From: Labyrinthula sp. Ha
Taxonomy: Eukaryota; Sar; Bigyra; Labyrinthulida; Labyrinthulaceae
Direction: 5' to 3'
Length of the DNA stretch: 64,000 bases
NCBI GenBank assembly: GCA_015227615.1
Contig: JAALGZ010000054.1
Location: 170,777 to 234,776, forward strand
Part shown: in pieces, positions 10,201 through 23,000 of the stretch
How positions within the stretch are numbered: position 1 is the stretch's first letter
Layout: each line of letters starts with the position of its first letter
Notes under the pieces: model-generated
The model's input: only the letters and a program-made list of their open reading frames with translations
The model's database searches: none
Told to the model about the DNA's origin: nothing
Position numbers and translations under genes: made by a program

Positions 10201-10920
10201 CGCAAATGCCGCCTCCAGTTCTTCGTTCCATAGAATTCGCTTTTTCTCCTTAAGCAGTTTTTTCTTTTTCCCCTTCATTTCCGGATAAAATAACATAATT
10301 TTATCTCTTAGTTCCGCCATCTCGGGAACCGCCGACGTCAACCATTGCGCCAAGTGTAAGAGCTTCGCTAGCTCATATACAAACTCGGGCTTTGGGACCA
10401 GTAAAATTTTTTCATAGTACTTCTTTGAATAATTCCACCCGCCATTCCGCAGAATCCTCCCGCAATATTCAATACCCGTCGTAAATAGTATTGACTTTGT
10501 CGGGCTGATTCTTACCTTCCATTTTCGCAAATTGCGCAGAACATCTTCTAATATTTTGATGTAGCGCTTAAAATTCTTTGCGTGGATTAGGGTGTCATCT
10601 ATCCATTGGACAATTCCGTTTCCTTCCTTATTATAATTTTCCGCCGCGATATGATCCACCATGCGCTGGTGAAAAAACACCGGCGTTGAGTGATATCCCA
10701 TTGGCGCAAATTGCAATTGGAATACACCGTAGGTGGTCATGAGATTGAAGTACTTTTTTGCGCGGTCGGTGATCGCTAACTGGTCAAACCCGCTTACAAC
10801 GTCTAGGCATCCGTAAAATCGCGCCGGCGCTGTGTTAACTAGCTGCGTCTCAAGTATGGGGAGTATATTCACATCCCTATGCAATACCTTGTTAACTGCA
10901 ACCAAGTCCAACACATCGCA
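7225..10920 (-). other. pol region of the retrotransposon (RT, RNase H, integrase, chromodomain)
   Basis: Coding region of a Ty3/gypsy-type pol. Reverse transcriptase lies at about 9.9-10.9 kb (FYGCLDVVSGFDQLAI, FAPMGYHSTPVFFHQRM) and its first part is missing. RNase H lies at about 9.7-10.2 kb (LILVTDASDKYHSAI, VQVYTDHLNLKAIL). The integrase zinc-binding region is near 8.7-8.9 kb (HIHLANKHG ... CIHC) and the integrase core at about 8.2-8.65 kb (VTDRGSHFANSVMAAL, SYASWTNGEVEVVNKK). A chromodomain follows at about 7.55-7.64 kb (YVVEVKWRGFRDEDNTWEP), then a Myb/SANT-like stretch near 7.23-7.33 kb (GWTRAEKQEIRKLVLKFGIG). Chromodomain integrases steer insertion to marked chromatin. The region is treated as a broken fossil. 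Confidence 0.85.
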
Positions 10921-11089
10921 ATTCCACTAACAATAAGCAATAACTAGGAGTTATAAAGCCTAAAATATATCATGCAAGAGCTCTTCCGTTTTTAATTTTT
11001 ATTATCTAGTCTGTTCTGAATTTTTTGCTAGCTTATCTTGACAGAAAAAAAATGCTGTACAAGTTAGCATGTTTAATGTATAATCATCT
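10921..11089. other. AT-rich flank between retrotransposon and palindrome
   Basis: Base composition falls sharply to host level at about 10,921, marking the broken 5' edge of the retrotransposon. No gene or LTR-like sequence is seen here. Confidence 0.4.
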
Positions 11090-13140
11090 TGTGGAAATGA
11101 CTCTATCTCTGTATAAACTTTGTTTCAGAAAACTTTCCACACATATTTAAAGAGATCTCTGCAAGAGATTTTAAGATAAATTAAGTTAAGTTACTTACAT
11201 GAATCTTAACTTTCTCAAAATACAACATATTTATTCGCGATAGCGAAAATTTTGCATAATCTTCATATAGAAACCTTTGTATCTTAACTTAAACTACTTT
11301 TCAGAAAAACTATAATATAACATTGGAATAATATTTCATTTCCCATGTGTTCGGAAAAGGACTTCAGATTTTGAAAAAGTTAATCACGAGTTATATACGT
11401 CTTAATATCCGAAAATTAAAGCCAAATTTAGCATAGGAAGATTTTCCTCAGTAAAAGCTATTTTTCTCTGTCAATACTTCATTTTTTTAAACCAATTAAA
11501 ATTCTAAAGTACTTTAAATATTAATTCTTAAAATATTATAGCTTTATTAGTTTCTTTTACGTGAAAATACTAGGGTTGAACTTTGTATTTCTATATTTCA
11601 AGAATATTTTTCAATTTCAAGCTATATTTGTGTTTCTCTTTTATCTTGCTCAATTTTAATGTAAAACACTATTGTAACTTATGTGACTTATCTTAATAAA
11701 TATTTCTGGCCACAGGTCTTTAATTTTTCCATATTTGAGAACTGGAAGAATATTCTCGATTCTGTTCTTTTCACGCCATCCTGTATTTTAGAAGAAATTC
11801 AAAATAATTGTAAAGTCCATTTCTCAGTAAAATCTTTGAGCTATTAAAAATAAAACACAGTTTTTGAAAGTTTTTTCAAATATAAACACATTGTGGTTGA
11901 TAATATTTTATTTGAGGAAAATTTCGTCACAAAAACTAGCAAATACTATTTGCTTTATTTTCGGTAATCGTCGTTTTTTACTCTTTTTATTGCTTTAGTT
12001 CTTTAAATTTTTATGGGAGTAAGTACTAAGCTTTGTTTACAATATGTTCCGAGGTTTGTAGAAGAGTTGATAAGATATTGTACTTTATATGGCCATTATA
12101 CTGTATTTTTGAAAAAAATTGTTGATAAGGTTTTTAATACCCCGAAACAACAAAAAGAATAAACAAATATTGTTACTACTAGGCTTAACCATAATATAAG
12201 AGTCAATCTTCACAGTTTATAGAGGTGGTATGACCTTTTTCTTCATTGTTTTCTGATCGATATAAAATGAATGAGCTATATTCTTGTGGTACTCAATGTA
12301 CTGCATGAATTTATTCTTTTCATATCGTATATTATTTTGTATAGTTCGGAAGATATTTCAAGGAGATTTTCAAAACTGTGTTTTGTCCTTAATAAGTCGA
12401 AAAATTCATTGATAAATGAACTTTACAATTTTTTAGAGTTTCATCTAAAATACAGAATGACGTGAAAAGAACAGAATAGAAAGTGTCTTCCAGTACTCAA
12501 ATACAGAAAATTAAAAGACAAGCGCTTAGAAAGAGTTTTTAAAATAAGCTAAGTAAGTCATTATAGTTTCTTGCATAAACATTAAGTGATATACAAGAGA
12601 AACAAAAAAGTCTTGAAATTAACCAATATTTTCAAATATAGAAATGCGTAGTTTAATCCTAGTATTTTCACAAAAAAAGTAAAAGAGCTATAGCATTTTG
12701 AAAACTAGGATTTAAAGTATGTTAGAACTTTGTTTGGATTAAAAAAAAAGAAATATAGACTAAGAGAAATGCTTTTTTCAATGGAAAATCTTGATATGCT
12801 AAATTTTGTTTGATATTCGGATATTAAAACGCACCTAACTCATGGTTAGCTTCTTATAAAACTAAGTTCCTCTTATTGAGTGCATAGAAAATTAAAATAT
12901 CTTTTGAATATTGTATCATAGTTTTTCTGAAAAGGAGTTTGAGCAAAGGTACAGCCATTTCTATGAAGATAATTGAAAGTTTTGCTATGGCAAAGGTATT
13001 ACCTCTGTTTTCTCAGTTGCCTTTTCTCTCAGAGAGTAGAATTAGTTCCCTAAAATTTCTTAGAAAAAATATTTGAAATATTTCTCTACTCTCTAGGAGC
13101 TCAATTTGAGCTTGGATTAAGATAATTTCAACTGTAAGGT
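11090..13140. repeat. large imperfect inverted repeat (palindrome), arms about 0.9 kb
   Basis: The left arm (about 11,090-12,000) is the reverse complement of the right arm (about 12,230-13,140), with the axis near 12,115. Matching pairs include cttttcagaaaaac at 11,297 with gtttttctgaaaag at 12,921, ttaatatccg at 11,402 with cggatattaa at 12,818, and cgtgaaaagaacagaat at about 12,462 with its complement at about 11,762. The sum of paired positions stays near 24,230 across both arms. By eye the arms agree at roughly three quarters of positions, with small gaps, so the structure is old. No transposase ORF is inside; the short ORF at 12,271-12,465 lies in an arm and is not supported as a gene. 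Confidence 0.7.
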
Positions 13141-13354
13141 TAATAGTCATAAGAAGATTTTCATATAAAATAATTTGCATATGATGTTGATTCTGTGTTG
13201 CATTTACTTCTAAGTCAGATTTTGCTTCCCTTTTATTCCTTTACAGGAAGTATAGAAACATAATATATTATGGAGATATGATTTGGGACAGAATATTAAA
13301 TTTTTAGAAAATTTTGGGAACACCAAAAGCTATTGTTCTTATAGTGCTTATCTT

Positions 13355-13464
13355 GGTTAACGGAAATTTCCGTTAATTTATGATCCGTTAAGGATCCACT
13401 ACCGTTAATAACGGTAAGCAAAATTTGGACATTTGAATTTCCGATAGTTAACGGTAAGCAACTC
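13355..13464. repeat. cluster of TTAACGG / CCGTTAA palindromes
   Basis: A perfect 20-nt palindrome (ttaacggaaatttccgttaa, 13,357-13,376) is followed by accgtta-a-taacggt and by two copies of taacggtaagc, all within about 110 bp. The cluster stops exactly where the homology between the two copies of the large duplication begins. The same gcttaccgttaa word occurs in opposite orientation near 5,642. Confidence 0.55.
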
Positions 13465-13756
13465 TTGGAATAAAGCTGTTCAAAGTAAAACGTGAAATTT
13501 CAATCATTTGGTCTTAGTTGCCCAAAATAATATCAAACAAAAAGAAATATAAAGGACAATATTAGACTGGTCGATAAGTATCTTCCCCGTAATCACGAAC
13601 CTTTGCAAACAAAAGCAAAATATCTAATAGAATCAAATAGAATAATTTATTTTCTTTCATCCCCGTTTATTCTGCATTAATTACATATTTATCAAGAAAA
13701 TTAAGAGACCTAATTTGGCTTTTGATACGGACAAACAGTACAATCAGGTTCTAATG

Positions 13757-16700
13757 AATAGTTTTTTTCAGACAGGTGTATTTAAAATCAAAGATAATAA
13801 ACTTCATTTGTATATTCAAGAGAATATTGAGAACCAACAGTTGGAACAGAATTCTGGTAATCAGTTTGACATTGCCAGTATCACACATCTGCTTGTGTAT
13901 GGTACTAATGGGGTAGGAATTCAAGATTCCCATTCTCTTGTGGATAATTTGAAAAGAATTGCAATAATATTAGATAGATTTACGGGAATTAAACACTTTG
14001 TGTAAGTTCTTTTTTTTCCTTAAATTTTAGGCAATGTGGATATTTTTTTCCTGGTATACTGCTTTCGGAAATTTCACACAGAATTGTATCCATTAAGTAT
14101 TTTTTTTGTTTCTTATCATCAATTAGGCAAAAAATAACAATAAATGAGGACTTGTACGATGCCGAGTACTTTTTAAGCTTTTTCTATATATTTTAGCGGC
14201 AACTATGTAGGAGATAATGCCCTAGCTAACTCTGTTTACAATGATCAAAAGATCAACTTTGTCAATTTGAAGCAGATCACGTACTAATTATTCTATAATT
14301 AAAATTTAGAGTAGATGCTCAATTTGTTCAAGAAAGTTACTGCAAGTCAGCTATCAAATTTTTTGTTTTGCTTTGTGACTGCATAGAAACAGAGCATTAT
14401 CTGTTCATTTATATAGATATGTTTGATTTCAAGAAGTTCAAAGATTATTTCTCCGGGAAGAAAAGAAAATTAGGTGTCATCTTGGGAAAATTTCCTAACT
14501 TAACGAAAGTAATTCTCAAAGATATTAAAAATACATATAAACTAAAAGAATACTATAAGAATATCTATAAAATGGTAAAATCAAATAGATGCAGGATTGC
14601 AAGCAAACTAATTCTTCATCTAATTGTGGAAGAGAAGACAATAAAATACAATCGCTGCAAGCTGGTTTTTATTGGTGATGTTGGAGTTGGAAAAACTTGG
14701 ATAAAGAATAAGATTTGCAATATTAAGTTCAAGATATCTAGAGGCAGTTCTTCCCAAGAAAACTTAAAAGACCACTGTGTAATAAATGTAAACACAAGAG
14801 GATTTGATGAAAAAATAAAATGGAAACCAAATAAAGCAGTTGATGGTTTTGTTTTCAAAGGAGAGTTTCTTAAACTTCTTGAAGTAGTTAGAATTGAGGA
14901 TAATGCGAACCAAAATAATAGTTCACATATAATATCTGAAAGAGACATAAAGGAAGGATTTCAATCAATACAAAACTATGGAACTATGTCAACGAGCCCA
15001 AAAATGAATCATCTATTAAATACAGCGTTTACAAGTCTATGTGAAGAAAATCCAGTTGCATACACAGAAAAACCACTTAAATTTTCCGTGTGGGATTTTG
15101 GAGGAGAAAAAATATTTCACACCCACAATAATCTGTTTCTTAGTAAGAATTGTATCGTTCTTTTAGTTTTTGATATGTCTCGATTCAAGTATATTTCTCA
15201 AGAGCTGTCAGAGTTAAGCAGGTTATCATTATTGTATCGAAATATTAAATTGTATGCACCAGAAAGCGAAATTCATTTAATTGGAACCCATTTAGACAAA
15301 GTTAAGAAAGCTACGAAATTTAGTGTATTTAAAAGCAAAGAACCATCTGTTTTTGAGCAAATAGAGAGAAAATTCAAAGAATCAGGCGAATTTAAATCTT
15401 TGAGAATATTTCCGATAGATAATTTGAGATTACGCAAAGGCAGTAAAAAACTAAAAGTGATAAGAGATTTTTTGGAGAAAATAACCAATAATGATTTCTA
15501 TACTGAAAATATTGACAGGGAAATTCCTTTAATCTGGTTTCTCATACTGGAAGAAATAGGTTTTTATTATTCACACATATCATACAAAAATTTCAAAAGA
15601 TTCTCAAATAAATACAATGTAGAACTTGATTCTCTTCTAGAGTTTTTTACAAGTGTTGGAGCAATTACACACTTTGATATCTATGCTGAACAAAATAGAC
15701 GTGAAGAGTTGATTCAAAAGGAAATAATATTTGTGAAACCTGGTATTCTTGTTAGAGTGCTAGTTAAAATACTGTTTACTCTTGAAAAGGAAACCTCAAA
15801 CTACGACTTAGGAGATCCTAATTTGAATGCAAAGTTTGAGACATTCAGAAAATCACGTGAACTTGATAGAGAGCTACTTCACATAATTCTTGGTAAAGTT
15901 TGGAAAATAGAGTCTGATCGTAAATATATAGAAGATCTGCTATTGAGTTTATTGATGTTGTGCAGATATGGAAGAAAATACTTTGTTTTTCGTTTGGGGA
16001 CTCAACAAATTGTTCCTGGAGATAGCTTCCTTGATAACGCAGACACCTCTAGATATTTCAAGGTGGATTTTGAGCCTCTCTTGCCTTTTGGGTTATTTGC
16101 AGCTATGGTCAGTATTTTCATTAGATCTTGTGCGAAAGTAAAAACACCTCCAGAAAGATTTCAAATCTTTCCGCATAAATTCAGTTTCTTCTTCAGTTAT
16201 AATAAAGATACGGTGGCTATATATTTATTGCAGAAGGATAATTCTCTTAGATTGTATCTTGGAAAAGGTTCATATTATATGTGGCTACTCTCAATTGCAG
16301 GTTCTTGGCTAAAACGCGCATTAGAGCTGGTTCTTAGAGATTCTAAAGCAAAACTGAACTACTCTATTTTAACTGTAATACAGAGAATTGATACAATTAG
16401 TGAAATAGATATTGAACAAGTCAATAAAACTTTTATTGATTCAGCCACAGAAAATACTGTTCACCCAGTATCAGAGAATTATATCGATGACCACAAGTGT
16501 TTTGTTAGAGACATGAATAGTATGAGTACTCCTATTGATCCTTCTGAGGGAGAACAGTTTGATGGCTTCTTATCTCATGCGTGGGGCCCAGCAGAAAATG
16601 GTGGGTTTCCAGACCATACAAGAGTGAAAAAACTGCATCAAGATATGAAAAAAAAGGTATAAAAACTTGGCTTGATGATATAAATATGAAAAATAATATT

Positions 16701-17000
16701 TTGTTAGATATGAGCTCTGGTATAAAGCGATCTAAGTTTGTCCTTATATTTCTTACAAAGAGTTATTTGGATAGAGTAATATCTTGGACGAATGTACAGT
16801 TTGAATTCAATATAATTAGTTCGTTTAAGCCGGAAAAAGTTATTTTGATAAAATTTGAGGCAAATATTTTAGACAGTGAGGAATGGAAGTTTAGTCCTGT
16901 TCTTGGTAAGTATAAGAACTCTGAGATGTTTGATTTTACTTTAGAAGACAATTGGGAAGAAGAGTTGAACAAATTAGAGGCGCATATGCGGCAAGAATAG
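13757..17000 (+). pseudogene. Roco-TIR protein gene, copy A, frameshifted in the TIR domain
   Basis: Same exon plan as copy B at 45.5 kb: first exon to 14,001, intron 1 at 14,002-14,030, three more introns of about 30 nt, and a long last exon. The start ATG of copy B reads ATT here, so the first usable ATG is at 13,757. The Roc motifs are present: P-loop GDVGVGKTW, WDFGGEKIF and GTHLDKV. The COR region is intact. Near 16,650 a run of adenines is one base shorter than in copy B, so the frame stops shortly after HQDMKKK and the TIR domain continues in another frame to 17,000. The product would be a Roc-COR protein without a TIR domain. The change lies in a homopolymer, so an assembly or sequencing error is possible; otherwise this copy is losing its effector domain. 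Confidence 0.75.
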
Positions 17001-20000
17001 TATTTGCATGGGAGCTATAAGCAATGTACATATGAGTTGGAAATGAGAGTATTTAGTATCTCTTATTTAAATTCCCTAAGTAAATATATAAGAAGCTTAA
17101 GTATTGAAAAATATATATTCCCCTACCTTTTTTTTGGTCTGCAACTTAATATTTGATCTGTTTCTAATAGAATATGAGTTTGTTATACTATATGTGAACT
17201 TAGATAGTTTGTATTCCCTTTAACTCGTGATAGTTAATAGTTTTAGACTAACACAATATATCGAACTGTTAGATTCCCCATTTTGTTCTAGGAAATATCC
17301 TTAGGTAAACCTCATGGAATATCGTGAGAAAATATTTTGGGCAAGAAAAAAACCAATGGAAAAAATTATAAGATATGATTGATTGTGGATTTCATCGTTT
17401 GCGAACTATTAGATATAATCACTAAAGTTTTAAACACAGTTTAGCTACTGAAATAAGTTATTAACCAAATAGCTTGCTCTTAGTTTCTGAGTGCTTTTCT
17501 TACTTATCTAGTAAATGGTAAGGGATTGATGACCAATTTCAATGCAAAGTGAATCATATTGTGCTTAACGTTACTCACATTAATGATTAAAAGATCATTA
17601 TACTAGCACTTTGATTTAATTGAACGTCCTTTTCAATTAATTTCATTCAATTTGCTTTAAAATTATAAACAAACCATTTCCAAGGAACTGGAGTTTCTTT
17701 ACTACTTGTTCCTTCCAAGATACTTAAAGAAAAACTGTGTTAAAACCTAACAAGGAATATATTATTACGTTCTTGACTCAAAATAAACTAATCAAATTTA
17801 CTTGTACCTGCAACAACACTTCAGAGTTACATCTTCGCTAGGCAGAACATAAAGTGTTTTGATGATAGAAGCGAACCTTTTCAGCAACGAAAGAGTTTTT
17901 TAAAGGAGTAAAACATACTTGGCGGTTGTTAGCATTAACCTTGTGCAGGTAGTTTTATATGTTTTATAAAACTAAACGAGTGGCTATAATTAGATTCTTA
18001 GAAAATGTTACACCACCCGACATGTGTCCTGAGAATTCAATCCATATCTAACATTCTATGATAGGGCTTTCATTGGGACAAGAATTATGAAACGGAGACT
18101 CAAGGAGTATGACCAAAAGGGTAATGCTAGCATTTAAATAATGAGTATTGGTAAAATAACTCACTTCTCCAATTGGAAAGTTAGCAACCCTAAATGGGCA
18201 CAGTTTTCTCGAAACAAGGATATGCTCAGGTACTTAGGGCCCTGCATGAAATGCTACTGAACCTAAGCACAAAATTTTAATTATCTAACATATATAGACC
18301 ACATTACTTAGCTCGAGATAACATGAAGACTTGTTGAAATGCTAAATGGGTATCTCACTTAAATAATCTCATTAACAATATATATATATCAATAGCATAT
18401 ACCCGAAACCTCATTGATTAAATCAATAATATTCCAAATGAATAAAGGAAATGTGGCAAGAAATTTTACCGCAAGAGCAAATCATTTGAATGTATTTAGA
18501 ATCGTCATTTTTTCTGTAAGAATACACCTTCAGGGATCACCTAAGAAGATGCTGAGAATAAACAATGTTAAGTTATTAGTCCCAACAAAATAGAATATAG
18601 ATATATTAAATATAAAAACCTCATAATTCGACCCATAAAGCTAAAATAAGAGTCTAATATCTTCATTATTCCAACAAAAGAAAGAAATATTTCTGAATAC
18701 AAACAACTATGAGTTGTACTTGGAGCTAATATTATAAGCTATACCCAAGTGTTAAAAGCGTTAATGAAAGTAGCATGAGAAATAACTCAATCAAACTAAT
18801 ACTAGGAGCTTCATAAAGAGATAATTCTCTAACCAAATTAAGAATTTCAAAGATCAAAATGCCGCACTCACGACTTAATCCATTATATGAGGTTCGGTCT
18901 AAGAAAATCTTGGTTTTAAAATGATTCCACTGCTAATCGGAGAGACTGAGAATAAACACGGTTCTATTATTCAATTTAATTCCAGATGAGAATTAAGCTA
19001 TGTCAGATATGAAAGGAAAAATCTTGAAACATATGAAGTATTACGACGAATTTGTAGAGTGCTGATGACGAGATAAATCCAGTCAAGACATAAATGCCTT
19101 TCTGGAACCATTAATGTCAAGTAGCGAAAAATACAATTTCCGCCCTATATAAATAAAACCGAAGAAACAGTATCCTTTAGAAATATAGAGTTCTAATACA
19201 GTTTCTTACTCAAATTTCAATATGAAATCTTTGAAAAAACAAATATTTCACAATAGTTTTCACTATCCGGAAACGAAGTTACATATGACATGTTTTATAT
19301 AGCCCTATGCATATATAGAATAATTTTATTTAGTAGCTAAAAACTTTCGCCGTCGGACCCACCATATAACTAATCTATAATTATAGGAAAACTCCATATT
19401 AATAAAGGTATACAACTGGAATACTATTATGTCATGAAAACAAATGGCATAAAATACATTTCTCTTCCCCTTTCTGGATCAGATTTGTAGCATTTTCTTA
19501 TTCACGTGCAACGAGGTAGATAGACAGAGGTCTCTCTTTTTGAGTAACATGATATTTTTTACGTATTCGGTTGTGATTTCCCCATGCAATAAACCTACAT
19601 TTCCTCTTTCCCGTAATGAAAAAATATATTAAATATGAAATTGTGAGAAAAAAATAATGTTACCTATCAGACATATTAATCAATTCTCAAAGTCAATAAG
19701 ACTTTAAATTTTCTATATATACAAAACCATCGAAGAAATTAAGAGCACTTTTGATGTCAGAGCTACCAGTGGCTTTGAAACTTACCCATAAATTTTGCTA
19801 TGGTGTCAGTATTTATTATATATATATATATTGTTTGGAAAGGTATATTAGAGGAAGAATAACCCATCTAGTGCTAAGGATTGGAACATATTCTTTTTTG
19901 TTGAATGATGATTTCGTTTATATTTTTGAAAGATTTCAAGGAAATTATTAGAGACTTTAAGTACACTTTAATAAAGTATACTTCAATCGTAAGAATAATC

Positions 20001-23000
20001 TAAAGCGATTAAAATAATCTTTCATCGAGAACCCCAAATATCACCCAGTATTTGTATCATTCATATCTTATCAAAAAATACCCGTTTCCCCCTTTGTAAT
20101 GCATCAAGTCAGCTATAGTAGTCAGCAACTTGCGTAATTTTTATATTCGTCATTTTTTATGTATTGAATTCATTCAAAGTGTATGAAAGGTTCTTACTAA
20201 AGTAAAATAATTTGGGCGATGAAATAATGCATAGTAAACCAATTCAGTATTATGTAGTTAACTAAGACTCTCTAAGGTAAAGGATGTTAGAGTATCCGTG
20301 AAAACTTATTTTCATGAAGCTAGTTGTCTTTAATCTGAACTCACGATATATAAACATTTTTGTGCAAACGTGTGAAATAGTCACCTCATATAGTTTTTGT
20401 ACAAGTTTACCTTTTTATTATATTCAAAAAGATAAAACTCTCTAAGTTTCAAAAAGTTCCCTTTATTTCTCTAGAAATACTTTGTTTCTAGTTGGTGATA
20501 TTGGATTACTTTTCTCTGTTTTTTTTATTTGTATTTCAATGACATAGGGTCTCCCGAAAATGACATCTGCACTAACTTCTTAATAGTTGATATAGATTTA
20601 TTCGCAGTTAAAATACCGAATAATCAATATGTAGTTCTGTGGTAGTTATATTTATCCTTATTTGTTAAGTACAACTATAATTCATATGAATATATAATAT
20701 CTAAACATAGAATATGTGGCTAAATCAAAATTTATTTAAGTGAAAGAGAATCAAATAAATTATACTTATTAGAATATTTGTATATATGAATGATCTATGG
20801 AAAGCGGTGTTAAATAATTTTACTTTAAAGTTTTAGCACAGATAAGAAGAGTTCTATTAATTTATCTAAACAATTACTTTAGCGGCTATAATTATTTCTA
20901 ATTTGTTGGAATATCATTCGGGTACTGGGAATAATTAAAGTAAATAACCTATGGATATGTATTTATAAAAGCGATTTGTACTATTTGCATTGAAAAAATG
21001 TCTAAGATGTGTAATAAACGTTCGTGATCGGAATTTTGTGTATATCAGAGTTTTTACTGTTATTTACCTAAGTTTACTTATTTTGCAGTTTAATAAAGTA
21101 ATTCACTGTTGATGGATAAGGGATAAGGGGGAACCAGACCCGATTTACAGTCAATATAATTATTCCCCGTCACATTACCTTATTTACTGAATTGGTAGTA
21201 TTTTCTTCAGTAATTTCCTTAAGTCTTACTTTGATTATTTTGGTTTCAGTTGTATATACTTGCACAATGGATATAACCTTATAAATCTACTTATATTGAT
21301 AACCCTCGAATACCCGGGCTTAGGGGCGTCGTTTTACGAAAAAAAAATCATTACACAAATATTGTTAGCAAGACTTTTGGGATTTGGAATTTTTGGTGAT
21401 ATGATATTCCTAAAATGAGATTTGAGTTTTTTCGTATATCTAAATTCATCAAATATTATTTGAGCTGTATGTTTCAAGTCCTATTAATATAATTTTATTA
21501 GAGTTTTAATGTTTTAATTATTTTGAGTCTCAAAGCTTACGTGTTTTAGAAAGAAAAAAAAACAGTTAAAAGCAATGGAATATAATTTAGTTTACTGAAT
21601 GGAAATGTTCCTTATTTCAACCACATTCAATTTACCCTTGTAGAATAATTCTCTAAGAAAAAGCAAAGATACAACCTTAAACTTCCTCAAAAAATATAAT
21701 TGAACCAGGTTTAAGTTCTAAGGTTCAATTTGCATTTTTCTCAGTATTGTATCCAGCTTTTCGGAAAGCGAATTTTAAAGCTGTAAATGAAAGCTCTTTA
21801 TTGAAACAAAGTAGATATACTTTGATTTTTCAAAATGAAATCCAATGAATTTGTTACTTAGATGAGAATCTCAATATATATATATATATATTGATATATT
21901 CATGTATCAAGAACAAAGTATTTAGATGAAAATACCTGAAGATAAAGAACAAACTACATTGAGGGGAAGGGAAACCTTGTCTGAAAATGCATCTGAATTT
22001 CTATTTATAAACTAAAACTTAACTTATTTCCCTTAAGATTCTGTTCCACAAAAGCTTGTAATCCCTCGGTTCTATCAACATCTTAAATGACTGTTCCTAC
22101 AGGACTTTCTTGCTTGCTACTATCTTCTTAGCATCTAAATTTTAAACGAATCTAACAGAGGGATAGCGAACTCCCGGATTAATTTCCACCCGAGATTCTG
22201 TCTCTAGGAACACGCCCCTGCTCGTTCAACGTAGAAACTTCATGTTAATACTTCGTATCTCTACAGCAGATGCTGAATATTTTTACTATCTTCTTCTCTC
22301 CAGGGTTGCTAGTGCAGAAGTGCTCCCCATACATCCAAACTTTTTTGCCCTATTGTGCGACCTCTGCAACTATCAATTGTCACTTGTTTGAAATTTGTGA
22401 GGGGTTCGAGGCTGTCGTATTTGGAGAATACTGGATGTTGTTCATATTAGATTTTTTTATGTTTGCTACAGTGCTTAGATAATCTTTGTACGCTAATTTC
22501 AAAATCTCTGAGAATTATGCTTTGTAATAAGGGTAGTAACAGTATACATAAATTACACGCAATCTTTCTAGCACCGTTGTGGAGGATATGGAATATGAAT
22601 TCTTGGGTATGGGTTCGATTTCTATAAACTAGGAAAATTATTGCAGCACGAACCAGGTTTAATTGAAAATGAATAAGCTAAAAAATTCCAGAAAATCCAA
22701 GTATCATGCTATCGAAGAATACGGATCAAATGATGAAAATATCAAATGATACTCATGCTATTATCAACACTAGGTCAAAGTATCTGTTAAAAACTGAAAA
22801 ACACTGAAAATAAAACTAAAATACTCACAACTTGTTTTATACATTACGATAATATCAAACGGCAATTCTAACCAGGTTATTTACTTCATCATTTGTAGTC
22901 TATTTTCTATAACCTGTATTTTTTACGTTTATGAGAGTCGTTTAGCTATTTCAGCAAATTTTGTTTAAAGGAAGCACAGACTTTGGTCTTCTATTATATT

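Larger units (their letters stand above)
5690..10920 (-). mobile_element. Ty3/gypsy-type chromodomain LTR retrotransposon, 5'-incomplete and broken
   Basis: A block clearly richer in G+C than the host DNA on either side, with pol and an extra 3' ORF on the minus strand. Order along the element: reverse transcriptase, RNase H, integrase zinc-binding region, integrase core, chromodomain, Myb/SANT-like segment, MT-A70 methyltransferase, polypurine tract, putative 3' LTR. Gag, protease and the 5' LTR are not present next to it, and only one LTR can be proposed. It is broken: the 5' part is missing and about one further interruption is visible in pol. The remaining frames are long and the base composition is unlike the host, so insertion looks relatively recent. 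The ends are approximate. Confidence 0.85.

Noticed and set aside
12271-12465. 64-codon ORF
   Set aside because: It sits in the right arm and inner part of the palindrome, and no similar frame is kept in the other arm.
21870-21900. (AT)n run
   Set aside because: Simple microsatellite expected in AT-rich DNA; shorter and interrupted in copy B.
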